39,179 bases of DNA from contig CAUJDW010000084.1 of the NCBI GenBank assembly GCA_963169455.1, positions 1 through 39,179 of the forward strand. The letters run 5' to 3'. Position 1 is the first letter of the stretch; each line of letters starts with the position of its first letter. Shown piece after piece: positions 24,234 through 31,252 of the stretch. This DNA is from Bacteroidota bacterium (lineage in GTDB: Bacteria; Bacteroidota; Bacteroidia; Chitinophagales; Saprospiraceae). Made by a program: the position numbers and the translations under genes. The notes below the pieces were generated by a model that had not been told where the DNA came from, ran no database searches, and was given only the letters and a program-made list of their open reading frames with translations.

Positions 24234-24815
24234 TTACGGCCTGACGGGCACGAAGCCGACGGCTTCTCCTACGCAGCGCACGGCTTCCATGAATTCTTTC
24301 TGTTGCTTTCCGGAGAGGGCGATCGTTTTTTTCTGATTGGAGTAGCGGATGCGGATCATTTCCACGGTTTTGAAGGAAAGCTGGTAGAAGACATCGACGG
24401 GCACGATGCAGGTATGCTGATAGAGGCGCATGTTGGTGCCCGTGTCGAAGGTACCCTGGTCGGGGAAGTTGTAGAGGGCGATGACGGTGGAATCGGAAAA
24501 GGCGAGCAGCACATTCTTTCCCTGCTCGATGGGTTGGTAGTCGTATTCCTGTATAGCTATGGTGAGGAAAAAGGAGTTGATGCTGTCCTGGTCGCTTTCC
24601 GAATGGCTGAATAAAAGCTTGGCCTGATCGATGATCCTGGGCCCTTTGGCGGTTTCAAACCTGCTGGGTATGAGCAGGCCGATGGAAACGGGCATGGAAG
24701 CTACGAGGCGGGTGCTGTCGAATTCGTCCACCTCATCGGCGGAGAATTTGCACTGGGCGGATAATGCGGAGGTCATGAGGATAGCCAGCAAAGAGAAAAG
24801 CAGCATTCGGATCAT
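24234..24815 (-). CDS. Secreted protein of unknown function
   Basis: A protein of 193 residues from the ATG at 24815, directly in front of the signal peptide (MLLFSLLAILMTSALSA, cut before Q); an upstream ATG at 24842 adds nine hydrophobic residues and cannot be excluded. The mature part has two widely spaced cysteines (CKF at the new N-terminus, CIVP and CVGE later) and alternating strands. I do not recognise a family. The segment IRIRYSNQKKTIALSGKQQKEF suggests a beta hairpin plus helix. It lies 196 nt downstream of the lipoprotein gene at 25012, which has its own terminator, so it probably has its own promoter. Confidence 0.7.
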   Translation of the reverse strand: MIRMLLFSLLAILMTSALSAQCKFSADEVDEFDSTRLVASMPVSIGLLIPSRFETAKGPRIIDQAKLLFSHSESDQDSINSFFLTIAIQEYDYQPIEQGKNVLLAFSDSTVIALYNFPDQGTFDTGTNMRLYQHTCIVPVDVFYQLSFKTVEMIRIRYSNQKKTIALSGKQQKEFMEAVRCVGEAVGFVPVRP

Positions 24816-24924
24816 AAGAAACAACATTAAGGTGTGTGGCAAAGATAAAAAACGGGCATGGCATTAGGCGCATCCTTTAACGCCTCTGAGCAGCGTTCAA
24901 AAAAATGCCGTTGAAATTGCAGAT

Positions 24925-24965
24925 AAAAAGCGAAGGGCATAGCCCCGGAGTGGAACCATGCCCTT
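24925..24965 (-). terminator. Terminator of the 25012 lipoprotein gene
   Basis: Arms AAGGGCAT (24933-24940) and ATGCCCTT (24958-24965) pair perfectly and the stem extends inward to about 14 bp with G-U pairs, leaving a 5-nt loop. On the minus strand it is followed by a T5 run (complement of 24925-24929). It lies 47 nt past the stop of the lipoprotein gene. Confidence 0.85.
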
Positions 24966-25011
24966 GCTTATGACGAGGGTAAAAGCCAGCGCTTTTGCCC
25001 TTTCAGGCCTG

Positions 25012-26001
25012 TTAGTGCTTGATGGACACTACGTAGTTATCGTCGTTGTTGCCCGGCGTATCCGGAGCGATGTACACCTCATTGACCTCATCGATGCGGA
25101 TGATGTAGTACTTATCGCCTTTTTTCACGACGAAGAGGTCATCCACTGCTACCGGATCGGTAACTTCTTCGTTGGCTGTGGCGTCGCTGCAATCGCAGGG
25201 AGCGTCGGCGCCGGCCAGTGTTTTGCCCAGGTCATAAGCTTCTTTGATCTGTTCCTGGGTAGAGACGTTGGCGAAGCTGAAGTTTTCCGGCATTTTGCTC
25301 AGGTCGACTTCGCGCATGCTCACGCCGTTGGCATCGACGGCAGAGATCTGCCGGCGCCAGTTGGAAGCCTGCGGGCGGCCGCGGTCGATACCTTCATCCT
25401 GGATTTCAGCCTCAGCAGCGTTGCTGCCTGTGCCGACGCCGTCATCGAGGTCGAGGCCGCCGGTGCCGGCAGGGCCTGCCTGGTTGAAGAGCACACCCTC
25501 GAGTTCTTTCTCCAGGGGCGTGCCGGTGATGGTGATATCGATGGAAACGGAGGCTTTTTCGCCGGCATCGTCTTCTACCGTGAAGGTGTAGGTAACCGTT
25601 TCATTGAGTTGCTGGCCGAAGGGCACGAGGTCGAATTCCCAGGTTGCGCCATCTTTGGCTGCGCCAACGATGAGGAGCGGGTTCTGGGGCGTCACGTCGG
25701 CGCCTCCGGAGGTGATTTTGGTAACGAAGTTGTCCAGGTCGGTTCCTTTGGGTTGCACCCCATCCACTTCAAAAGAAAGGGCTTTCAGTTGGTTGTCGCC
25801 CTTATCGGCCTCTACCTTTACCTTGAATGTTTCACCGATCAGCAGGTCGGCGTCGGTGCTGATGAAGCCGGCATCAGCCAGCAGCGTGATCTCCGGCCCC
25901 AGGGTAACGATGGGGTCTTCCGGATCATCCGTACAGCCGGTAGCAATCAGAAGTGTGAGCGCGAAGGCAAGGCCTGACAATTTCAGAAGCAGCTTAGTCA
26001 T
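25012..26001 (-). CDS. Lipoprotein with Ig-like/PKD-like domain, unknown function
   Basis: A protein of 329 residues. A lipoprotein signal ends at Cys23 (LLIATGCTDD). Residues ~30-165 are beta-rich, with an Ig/cadherin-like pattern (LLIGETFKVKVEADKGDNQLKA; ETVTYTFTVEDDAGEKASV). Residues ~170-240 are Gly/Asp-rich (GGLDLDDGVGTGSN), possibly calcium binding. The C-terminal ~70 residues contain CDCSDA and a beta hairpin (FVVKKGDKYYIIRIDEV). No enzyme motif was seen. It is likely outer-membrane anchored. It is followed by a clear terminator and preceded by a 680-nt region without a minus-strand gene, so it is probably monocistronic. Confidence 0.8.
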   Translation of the reverse strand: MTKLLLKLSGLAFALTLLIATGCTDDPEDPIVTLGPEITLLADAGFISTDADLLIGETFKVKVEADKGDNQLKALSFEVDGVQPKGTDLDNFVTKITSGGADVTPQNPLLIVGAAKDGATWEFDLVPFGQQLNETVTYTFTVEDDAGEKASVSIDITITGTPLEKELEGVLFNQAGPAGTGGLDLDDGVGTGSNAAEAEIQDEGIDRGRPQASNWRRQISAVDANGVSMREVDLSKMPENFSFANVSTQEQIKEAYDLGKTLAGADAPCDCSDATANEEVTDPVAVDDLFVVKKGDKYYIIRIDEVNEVYIAPDTPGNNDDNYVVSIKH

Positions 26002-26089
26002 AATGGAATAGGTTTTGTTAGGTAATATTTATTGTTTTGAACTGAATTCATCGATCTGAGGTTTTGGACGTGGCTTCCGCAGGAAGTAA

Positions 26090-26132
26090 CGCCCGGAAGG
26101 GCAAAAATGCCGCCCTGCCGGGCGCTTTTTTT
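26090..26132 (+). terminator. Orphan plus-strand intrinsic terminator
   Basis: Arms 26090-26102 and 26112-26124 pair at 12 of 13 positions and are followed by CTTTTTTT (26125-26132). The orientation is plus, yet the only gene upstream on that side is on the minus strand. It would end a transcript antisense to the lipoprotein gene or an unannotated small RNA. Confidence 0.7.
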
Positions 26133-26192
26133 GTTCCGGGATATCCCCCCGGATACAACTTCAGCAAAAATCAGCCCGGCGGAAGGTTCCCT

Positions 26193-26223
26193 AAAAAAGG
26201 AGCCCTACCTCAAAGGATAGGGC
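26193..26223 (-). terminator. Minus-strand terminator-like hairpin
   Basis: GCCCTACC (26202-26209) pairs with GGATAGGGC (26215-26223) with one bulge and a 5-nt loop. On the minus strand it is followed by TCC and six T (complement of 26193-26198). It lies about 460 nt beyond the PepSY-like gene, which already has a closer terminator, so it may serve an unrecognised RNA in 26224-26610. Confidence 0.55.
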
Positions 26224-26610
26224 CGCCATAAAAATATAAAGCTATGAAAACTAAAACCTAAAAGTTCAACTTACACAGGATGAATCCATTAGGCGCAGCC
26301 CTTTCCCGCATGCAGGAGAAAAAACGCCGGAGGGGAGGATTAAATTATCCATACGCCCATCATTCTTGCTCCCCGCTCCGGGCGAAAGCTTTCGGAACGC
26401 CTGTACAGCCTTAAATATCAGCATATTTTGGCAAATACTCAATGCCTGAAGCTATTTATGGCTCCTTTGCGGCATTATCCGGAACGCGGGCCACAGGCCC
26501 GCGGCGCAGGCACCCCCCTTCCAAAGGCTCCGTGATTATCCCTTCGCGGGCCACAGCCTGCATTCCAGCCTGAATAGTTACTGATAGCGGTTGAAAAATT
26601 GAGGTGAGGG
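26224..26610. other. Gene-free region between two minus-strand terminators
   Basis: No supported coding sequence. A perfect hairpin CGCGGGCC-ACA-GGCCCGCG lies at 26485-26502/3, and a related word GCGGGCCACAGCCTGC at 26546-26561. A 44-codon plus-strand ORF from 26280 (MNPLGAALSRMQEKKRRR...) has a basic centre but no other support. With a minus-strand terminator at each end, the stretch could encode a small RNA; this is an inference only. Confidence 0.35.
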
Positions 26611-26611
26611 C

Positions 26612-26649
26612 AAAAAAAGACAGGGCCGCCTCTGCGGTAGGCAGCCCTG
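26612..26649 (-). terminator. Terminator of the PepSY-like lipoprotein gene
   Basis: CAGGGCCGCC (26621-26630) pairs with 26640-26649 at 9 of 10 positions. On the minus strand the stem is followed by TC and seven T. It lies 39 nt past the stop of the gene at 26688. Confidence 0.85.
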
Positions 26650-26687
26650 CATATATTCCATTGGTTATAAACTTCCTGATCTCCCGC

Positions 26688-27434
26688 TTATTCCCGAACG
26701 AAAAGCAGGTTGCCGGCCAGGTCGAAAATCAGGATGATCCGGCCGTTTTCTCCCACCAGATACACGGCGACACGGCCGTTGCGCGCGCAGGCCTTGCGGA
26801 ACTCGGCATCCGGATAATTGGATTCAATGTAGGTGGCGATGGCAGCGGGCATGTTTTCATTCGTCACTTCCCGGCAGGGCCGGAAACAATGATGCAGGGG
26901 CGTCAGCTCTTCCACGAAGTTGCCATCGCCGTCAAACAGCAGCAGGACGGGCCCGCGCAGCAGGATGATGACGTTGCCGTCTCTGCGTTTGGCGCGGGCG
27001 GCTTCGCGGCCCGGGTAGTTTTCGCTGATATATTCCTGGATCGGAGCCGGCAGGTTAGCGACCAGCACGGGCACGCCAAAATCGGAGGGGCGGCAGGGGC
27101 CATGGGGCCCATCGGGGCCAAAACGGCCGTCGTCCGGGCCGCGAAAACGCAGGGTGTTGCCGTTCATCCCGAAAAAGAGGTTATCGCCGCAGCCCATATT
27201 GAGTTCGTATCCGCGTTCGGGAACCCGGAAAGCCGTTTCTATATAGGAATCGAAGTAAACGTCGTCAACATAAGCCTGGATGGTTTGCGGGAGTTCGGCA
27301 GGTTCAACCATTTCCCTTTCGGCGGAAGTGGCGATTTCCAGGATGAGCAGGTCATCGCCCTGAAGGGCGTCTTCGGTTTTGTTGCAGGCGGCCAGCAGCA
27401 GGGCGGCCAGGATCATAAAGCTCAGTTTCTTCAT
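26688..27434 (-). CDS. PepSY-like (DUF2874-type) lipoprotein
   Basis: A protein of 248 residues. The lipoprotein signal is MKKLSFMILAALLLAAC (Cys17). The mature part has three PepSY-like units that start LPQTIQAYVDD (~49), LPAPIQEYISENYPG (~128) and MPAAIATYIESNYPD (~195). The last two each continue into a beta hairpin (GNVIILLRGPVLLLFDGDGNF; GRVAVYLVGENGRIILIFD) as in the putative beta-lactamase-inhibitor-like PepSY family, which has no proven function. The linker between the first and second unit is Gly/Pro/Arg-rich (FGPDGPHGPCRPSD). It lies 114 nt after the sigma/anti-sigma pair on the same strand, separated by a hairpin of plus-strand orientation. Confidence 0.82.
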   Translation of the reverse strand: MKKLSFMILAALLLAACNKTEDALQGDDLLILEIATSAEREMVEPAELPQTIQAYVDDVYFDSYIETAFRVPERGYELNMGCGDNLFFGMNGNTLRFRGPDDGRFGPDGPHGPCRPSDFGVPVLVANLPAPIQEYISENYPGREAARAKRRDGNVIILLRGPVLLLFDGDGNFVEELTPLHHCFRPCREVTNENMPAAIATYIESNYPDAEFRKACARNGRVAVYLVGENGRIILIFDLAGNLLFVRE

Positions 27435-27508
27435 AAAGCCATTTCTTTTTTGTTAACGGATTTGATTGATTCTTCTGTTGTTCCTGGTGCAGGCTGCCCC
27501 GTCAGGGT

Positions 27509-27531
27509 TGCCTGGTGCAGGCATTTTTTTT
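27509..27531 (+). terminator. Orphan plus-strand intrinsic terminator
   Basis: TGCCTG-GTG-CAGGCA followed by eight T (27524-27531) is a compact plus-strand terminator. All genes around it are on the minus strand, so it would stop antisense transcription coming through the PepSY-like gene. The word GCCTGCACCAGG (minus strand) is repeated at 27483-27494 and 27511-27522. Confidence 0.65.
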
Positions 27532-27548
27532 AGCGCGCAGGCCGGCCT

Positions 27549-28970
27549 TCAAAACCTGTAATTCAGGCCAAGCTGCAGCCCGAAGGCATAGGCGCGGGTG
27601 TTGAATCCCGGGGCTTCGGCAAGCGGCCGCAGGTTTCGGCGGTACGTTGGTTCCAAAGCCGCCTCAAGCCCGGGCGCCAGCAGATAACGCGCGCTTATCC
27701 CCAGCTGGCAGTCAATATTGGCATTCCGGACTTCCGAGAAGCGGTGGCGAACCCGGGCGCCAGGAGCCTGCAGCCCGTTGCGGCGTACCTGGACGGCCGT
27801 TTGCAGGGAACTGGCCTGTAAAAAATTCAGGGCGGCTCCGCCTTTGGCCCCCAGGCTGAACCGGCCGGAAATCAGGTCGAAGCGGGCGAGCAGGGGGACG
27901 CTGACAAAGCGGATATCCTGCCGGGACCACACTTCCAGGCCTATGGTTTCGCCCGGCAGCAGGCGCTGCCCGGCATCCCTCCGGATATCGACCTCGATCT
28001 GCGACTCGCCATAAGCCGAGGGGACGGACAGGGCGTAAGTACTTTCAAGCGTTCCCGGGCCGGCCGGCTGTTCCCTGCCGGGGTCATAGACGACCCGAAA
28101 GAGCTGACGGGACTGCTGCCGGATGCCAAAAACGCCCAGCCCGCTCTCCAGGGCGAAGCGCCGGGAGAGCTGCAGGCCTGCTTTCAGGCCGAATTCGGGG
28201 CTTACCCGGCCATGTTCCTGCATTTCAAAAATGGGCCTGGCAGGCAGCCCGGGGCCCGGAGCCTTGCCGAACAAGTCGCGGGAAGTGTAGTTCCATGACG
28301 AATAGGCCCCGAGATAGAGCCTGGGTGTCCTTCCTGCCTGTTTTACCACAGGGAAAGCAACAGGCGCTCCACCGCCGGGGCAAACACCCCGGGCAGGCGC
28401 CGCAGGCAGGGGGTCCAGCCTGGAAAAGTCAGGCCCGGAAGGCGATTCTTCGGCGTCGGGCCGGACCTCCTTTATTTCGGTAATAAACGGGGGCGTAAAA
28501 AGCGAATCCAACGCTGGCAGCAGAATAGTAATCCGGCTGCCGGACGAAACCTGCCTGCCTTTCCCGAAGCCCCCCCCTGTGGGAAGGATCGGTTGCCCGC
28601 CGGATCCTGCCGGCTCCTGCGCCGGGCCCTGCTGGAGGTTATGCCTGGCGAGCAGCAAACTCAGGGAATCGACGGCCGACTGCAGCCTTTCATTGGCCAG
28701 GGCTTGTTCCCCGATTTTCTCCTTCAGTTCCTGCCCCTTGTACCAGAATGCAAGAAGAACCGCAACCAGCAAGGCCAGCCCAAGCACGCCAAACCACAAC
28801 CAGAGGACACCCTTTCGGGAGGGCCGCTCTTCCCCAATGGCGGCCTGCACGCCTGCCCAGACCGCATCTGACGGCAAATCCCAGCCGTCCTCCGAAGGCG
28901 CTTTATCCAGATCGGCAAAGGCCTGGCGGAAAAAGGTTTCCATATTGTCTTTGTCAAATGGTTTGTCCAT
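27549..28970 (-). CDS. Putative anti-sigma/beta-barrel fusion protein
   Basis: A protein of 473 residues. Residues 1-53 are soluble and acidic at the start (FDKDNMETFFRQAFADLDKAP) and resemble the short cytoplasmic part of Bacteroidota anti-sigma partners. One TM helix lies at ~55-77 (VLWLWFGVLGLALLVAVLLAFW). A coiled-coil-like stretch follows (GQELKEKIGEQALANERLQSAVDSLSLLL). A Pro/Gly-rich linker leads to a C-terminal ~260-residue domain with alternating strands ending in aromatic FGLQLGLNYRF, typical of outer-membrane beta-barrel (porin-like) proteins. It follows the sigma gene by 13 nt, so the pair is cotranscribed. A barrel tethered to an inner-membrane helix is odd topologically. Confidence 0.75.
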   Translation of the reverse strand: MDKPFDKDNMETFFRQAFADLDKAPSEDGWDLPSDAVWAGVQAAIGEERPSRKGVLWLWFGVLGLALLVAVLLAFWYKGQELKEKIGEQALANERLQSAVDSLSLLLARHNLQQGPAQEPAGSGGQPILPTGGGFGKGRQVSSGSRITILLPALDSLFTPPFITEIKEVRPDAEESPSGPDFSRLDPLPAAPARGVCPGGGAPVAFPVVKQAGRTPRLYLGAYSSWNYTSRDLFGKAPGPGLPARPIFEMQEHGRVSPEFGLKAGLQLSRRFALESGLGVFGIRQQSRQLFRVVYDPGREQPAGPGTLESTYALSVPSAYGESQIEVDIRRDAGQRLLPGETIGLEVWSRQDIRFVSVPLLARFDLISGRFSLGAKGGAALNFLQASSLQTAVQVRRNGLQAPGARVRHRFSEVRNANIDCQLGISARYLLAPGLEAALEPTYRRNLRPLAEAPGFNTRAYAFGLQLGLNYRF

Positions 28971-28983
28971 GTTCTGTCAGGCT

Positions 28984-29526
28984 TCAGCCAGCCAGGCTTT
29001 TTTCCAGCATGCTGCGGAGCATAGCTTTGGCTTTTGACAATTGGGATTTCGACGTATTCTCCGATATGCCCAGCATTTCGGCTATTTCCCGGTGGCTGTG
29101 CCCCTCCATTACAAAGAGGTTGAAAACCGTCCGGTAGCCGGGAGGCAGTTGCTGCAGCAGGGCCGTCAGGGCTTTGGCGCGCAACTGGCCAAAGAGGCTT
29201 TCGGCTGCTTCGCCGGGCAATTCGGGCAGCGTTTCGATATCCAGAATTGCCGGGGCATTTTTTTGCCGGCGAAGGTGTTGCAGCGCGACGTTGAGCACCA
29301 CCTTTCTAACCCAAGCGCCCAGGGGCCCCTGCCCCCGGTATTGGTGCAGGTCGGTAAACACCCGGACAAAGCCTTCCTGGAGCAGGTCTTCCGCTTCCTC
29401 CCTGCTGCCGGCATAGCGCAGGCAAAGGCGGAACATCGGCGCCTTAAATGCCTCGTACAGTTGCCGCTGGGCCTGCGGGTCGCCCTTCAGGCAGCCCGGC
29501 AGGAATGGGTGGCTGGGATGTTCCAC
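28984..29526 (-). CDS. ECF-type RNA polymerase sigma factor
   Basis: A protein of 180 residues, the usual size of an ECF sigma-70 factor. Region 2 is visible at ~20-90 (YEAFKAPMFRLCLRYAGSREEAEDLLQEGF; FTDLHQYRGQGPLGAWVRKVVLNVA). Region 4 is at ~120-172 (LQQLPPGYRTVFNLFVMEGHSHREIAEMLGISENTSKSQLSKAK, a helix-turn-helix). Region 3 is absent, as expected. It is cytoplasmic and directs RNA polymerase to a dedicated promoter set. The downstream gene, 13 nt away, is its likely anti-sigma partner; the PepSY-like lipoprotein and the T9SS proteins nearby are possible targets by context only. Confidence 0.92.
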   Translation of the reverse strand: MEHPSHPFLPGCLKGDPQAQRQLYEAFKAPMFRLCLRYAGSREEAEDLLQEGFVRVFTDLHQYRGQGPLGAWVRKVVLNVALQHLRRQKNAPAILDIETLPELPGEAAESLFGQLRAKALTALLQQLPPGYRTVFNLFVMEGHSHREIAEMLGISENTSKSQLSKAKAMLRSMLEKSLAG

Positions 29527-29598
29527 TGGGTGCGCTGTTTCCAGGATAGGTGCCTGGAAGGGGAAAATAGTTGCCTGAAGGGCAGAGAAATTGCCGGA

Positions 29599-31158
29599 TT
29601 ATTCTTTCACCACCCGGAGAACTGCCGTCCCCTGTTCATTCGAGAGCTGCAGCAGGTACAATCCCGGGGGGAGGCCCGATACGGGAATAGCCAGTTCGGC
29701 CTGCTGGCCGGGCAGGCGGCCATTCCAGGCTTCCTGGCCTGTAGCGTTCAGCATGCGCAGGTGAACGTCCCGGGCGGGCGGGCTGTCGAAGGCAAGCGTG
29801 AGGGTTTGCCGTACCGGGTTTGGGAAACAGCGGGCCTGGCGGCCGCCGAGGATGCCTTCCAGGCCGGAAGTGCCCGTAAAGGCGTAGGCCCTGTTGCTGT
29901 AAGCCGAGGTGTCTTGATCGTTGACAGCGCGGACGCGGTAGTAATACCCCCTTTGGGGCGTCAGGCCTGTATTCTGGAAGGTGGTAACATCGGCGCCGGT
30001 GCTGCCGATCTGGAAGTAGGGCCCATCGAGGAAAGCAGAGCGTTCGATGAGGAAAGCCGTTTCGTTGTCGGAAGGGCCTTCCCAGGAGAGGCCGATCTGG
30101 GTTTCACTAACGGTAGCAGCCACGAGGTTGGCAGGCGGGGCGATGGCCGAGCAGGAGCTGGCGATATAGTCCGCCACATTCTGGCGGATCCCCGGCAGTA
30201 AGGGGTAAAAAGAATCGCCGGGGCAGGCGGTGGCGCAACCATCCCGGTGGCCGGAAATGCGGTTGAGGGTGAGGCCCGAAGAAGCGTGAAAGCCGGCGCC
30301 CAGGGGGTCCAGGCTGCGGTCGCAGGCCTTCCAGGCCAGCAAAGCCACCAGCGTGTTCCGGGCCAGCAGGCTGGGCGTGACGGCGGTGAAGTCGCCCAAT
30401 ACGCATACGCCCATGGTGCCGCCGTTTGTGCCGCAGAAATGCGCTCCGAGGCGGTTGTCGCCGCGGCCTTCGTAGATTACGCCATTGGGGTCCACCAGCC
30501 AGTTGTAGCCCACATCGTCCCAGCCGTTCACATTGACGTGGAAATCCCAGATGGAACGCACCACGGCAGCCCAGTCGGTTGCCACATTGGTTCCCGCGGA
30601 ATGATGAACGATGAGGTGGCTGACGGACGTATTTACCGGCGTCTGGTCGGGAGGGCAAGAGCCATCGGGGCACCAGTCTGCTCTATCCTGATAAGCCGGC
30701 TGGGGACAGGGGCAATATTCCGGATCGCGAAAAGACAGTTCCGGGCCGGAAGGCCGGCTTTGGGTAGGGCCGGGATTATAAAAATGAGCTTCCAGCCTGC
30801 TGACGGCCATGTTTGCGCTCAACTGCAGATAACGGCTGCTTGACGGGGCATAGAACAATTCACTGACCCTTCGCCCGGGGCGCTGTTCGGCATGGGAATC
30901 GGCATGCAGGGCGTTCCAGCCGCCCCAACTGCGTCCATCTTCGGAAAAACGAACCTGCCATTCGCCTTCTTCCCCCTCCCAGGCCAGAGAAAAGGCCATA
31001 AAAGGATCGGCCTTTTCGAGCGGGACCGACAGGATGCCGGATTGCCAGAGCTTTTGCCCTGCGGGAGGGAAGAGCTCCAGGACAGCTCTGCCCGTCTGGG
31101 CCCGGGCAGGCATTAAAACGCTGATAAAGAACAGGAAACAAGCCAATCGTAGTTGCAT
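29599..31158 (-). CDS. PGRP/amidase_2 protein with Fn3 and T9SS tail
   Basis: A protein of 519 residues with a signal peptide (LACFLFFISVLMPARA, then QTG). Residues ~22-130 are a beta domain. Residues ~165-335 form a peptidoglycan-recognition/N-acetylmuramoyl-L-alanine amidase domain with the complete catalytic set: His185 (LIVHHSAG), Tyr218 (VGYNWLV), His304 (SGHRDG) and Cys312 (ACPGDSFYP). A fibronectin type III-like domain lies at ~343-430. The last ~80 residues are a T9SS sorting domain (CFPNPVRQTL...ATGQEAWNG...GLYLLQL). The enzyme should cut the MurNAc-L-Ala bond in peptidoglycan and be exported across the outer membrane, so it may act on other bacteria or on external wall debris. Confidence 0.93.
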   Translation of the reverse strand: MQLRLACFLFFISVLMPARAQTGRAVLELFPPAGQKLWQSGILSVPLEKADPFMAFSLAWEGEEGEWQVRFSEDGRSWGGWNALHADSHAEQRPGRRVSELFYAPSSSRYLQLSANMAVSRLEAHFYNPGPTQSRPSGPELSFRDPEYCPCPQPAYQDRADWCPDGSCPPDQTPVNTSVSHLIVHHSAGTNVATDWAAVVRSIWDFHVNVNGWDDVGYNWLVDPNGVIYEGRGDNRLGAHFCGTNGGTMGVCVLGDFTAVTPSLLARNTLVALLAWKACDRSLDPLGAGFHASSGLTLNRISGHRDGCATACPGDSFYPLLPGIRQNVADYIASSCSAIAPPANLVAATVSETQIGLSWEGPSDNETAFLIERSAFLDGPYFQIGSTGADVTTFQNTGLTPQRGYYYRVRAVNDQDTSAYSNRAYAFTGTSGLEGILGGRQARCFPNPVRQTLTLAFDSPPARDVHLRMLNATGQEAWNGRLPGQQAELAIPVSGLPPGLYLLQLSNEQGTAVLRVVKE

Positions 31159-31184
31159 GTTTTGTTTTTTTAAGTGTGCAAGGT

Positions 31185-31218
31185 AAAAAAAAAAGAGGTG
31201 AAGCCACCTGGCTCCACC
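31185..31218 (-). terminator. Terminator of the giant surface-protein gene
   Basis: GGTGAAGCCA (31197-31206) and 31209-31218 pair at 9 of 10 positions plus a wobble, with a 2-nt CC gap in the loop. On the minus strand this is followed by TC and ten T (complement of 31185-31194). It lies 35 nt past the stop at 31253 and 27 nt before the amidase start, so the two genes are separate transcription units or only weakly coupled. Confidence 0.88.
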
Positions 31219-31252
31219 CCCCTATGACAAATTTGCACAAAATTCAAATGCA

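Noticed and set aside
26280-26414. 44-codon ORF starting MNPLGAALS
   Set aside because: It has no homologue that I recognise and no ribosome-site support; its resemblance to the other MNP starts at 16596 and 21163 is only three residues.
26604-27533. 309-codon plus-strand frame
   Set aside because: Antisense of the PepSY-like lipoprotein gene, which has a lipobox, three repeats and a terminator.
29041-30201. 386-codon plus-strand frame
   Set aside because: Antisense of the sigma factor and amidase, both with complete motifs.
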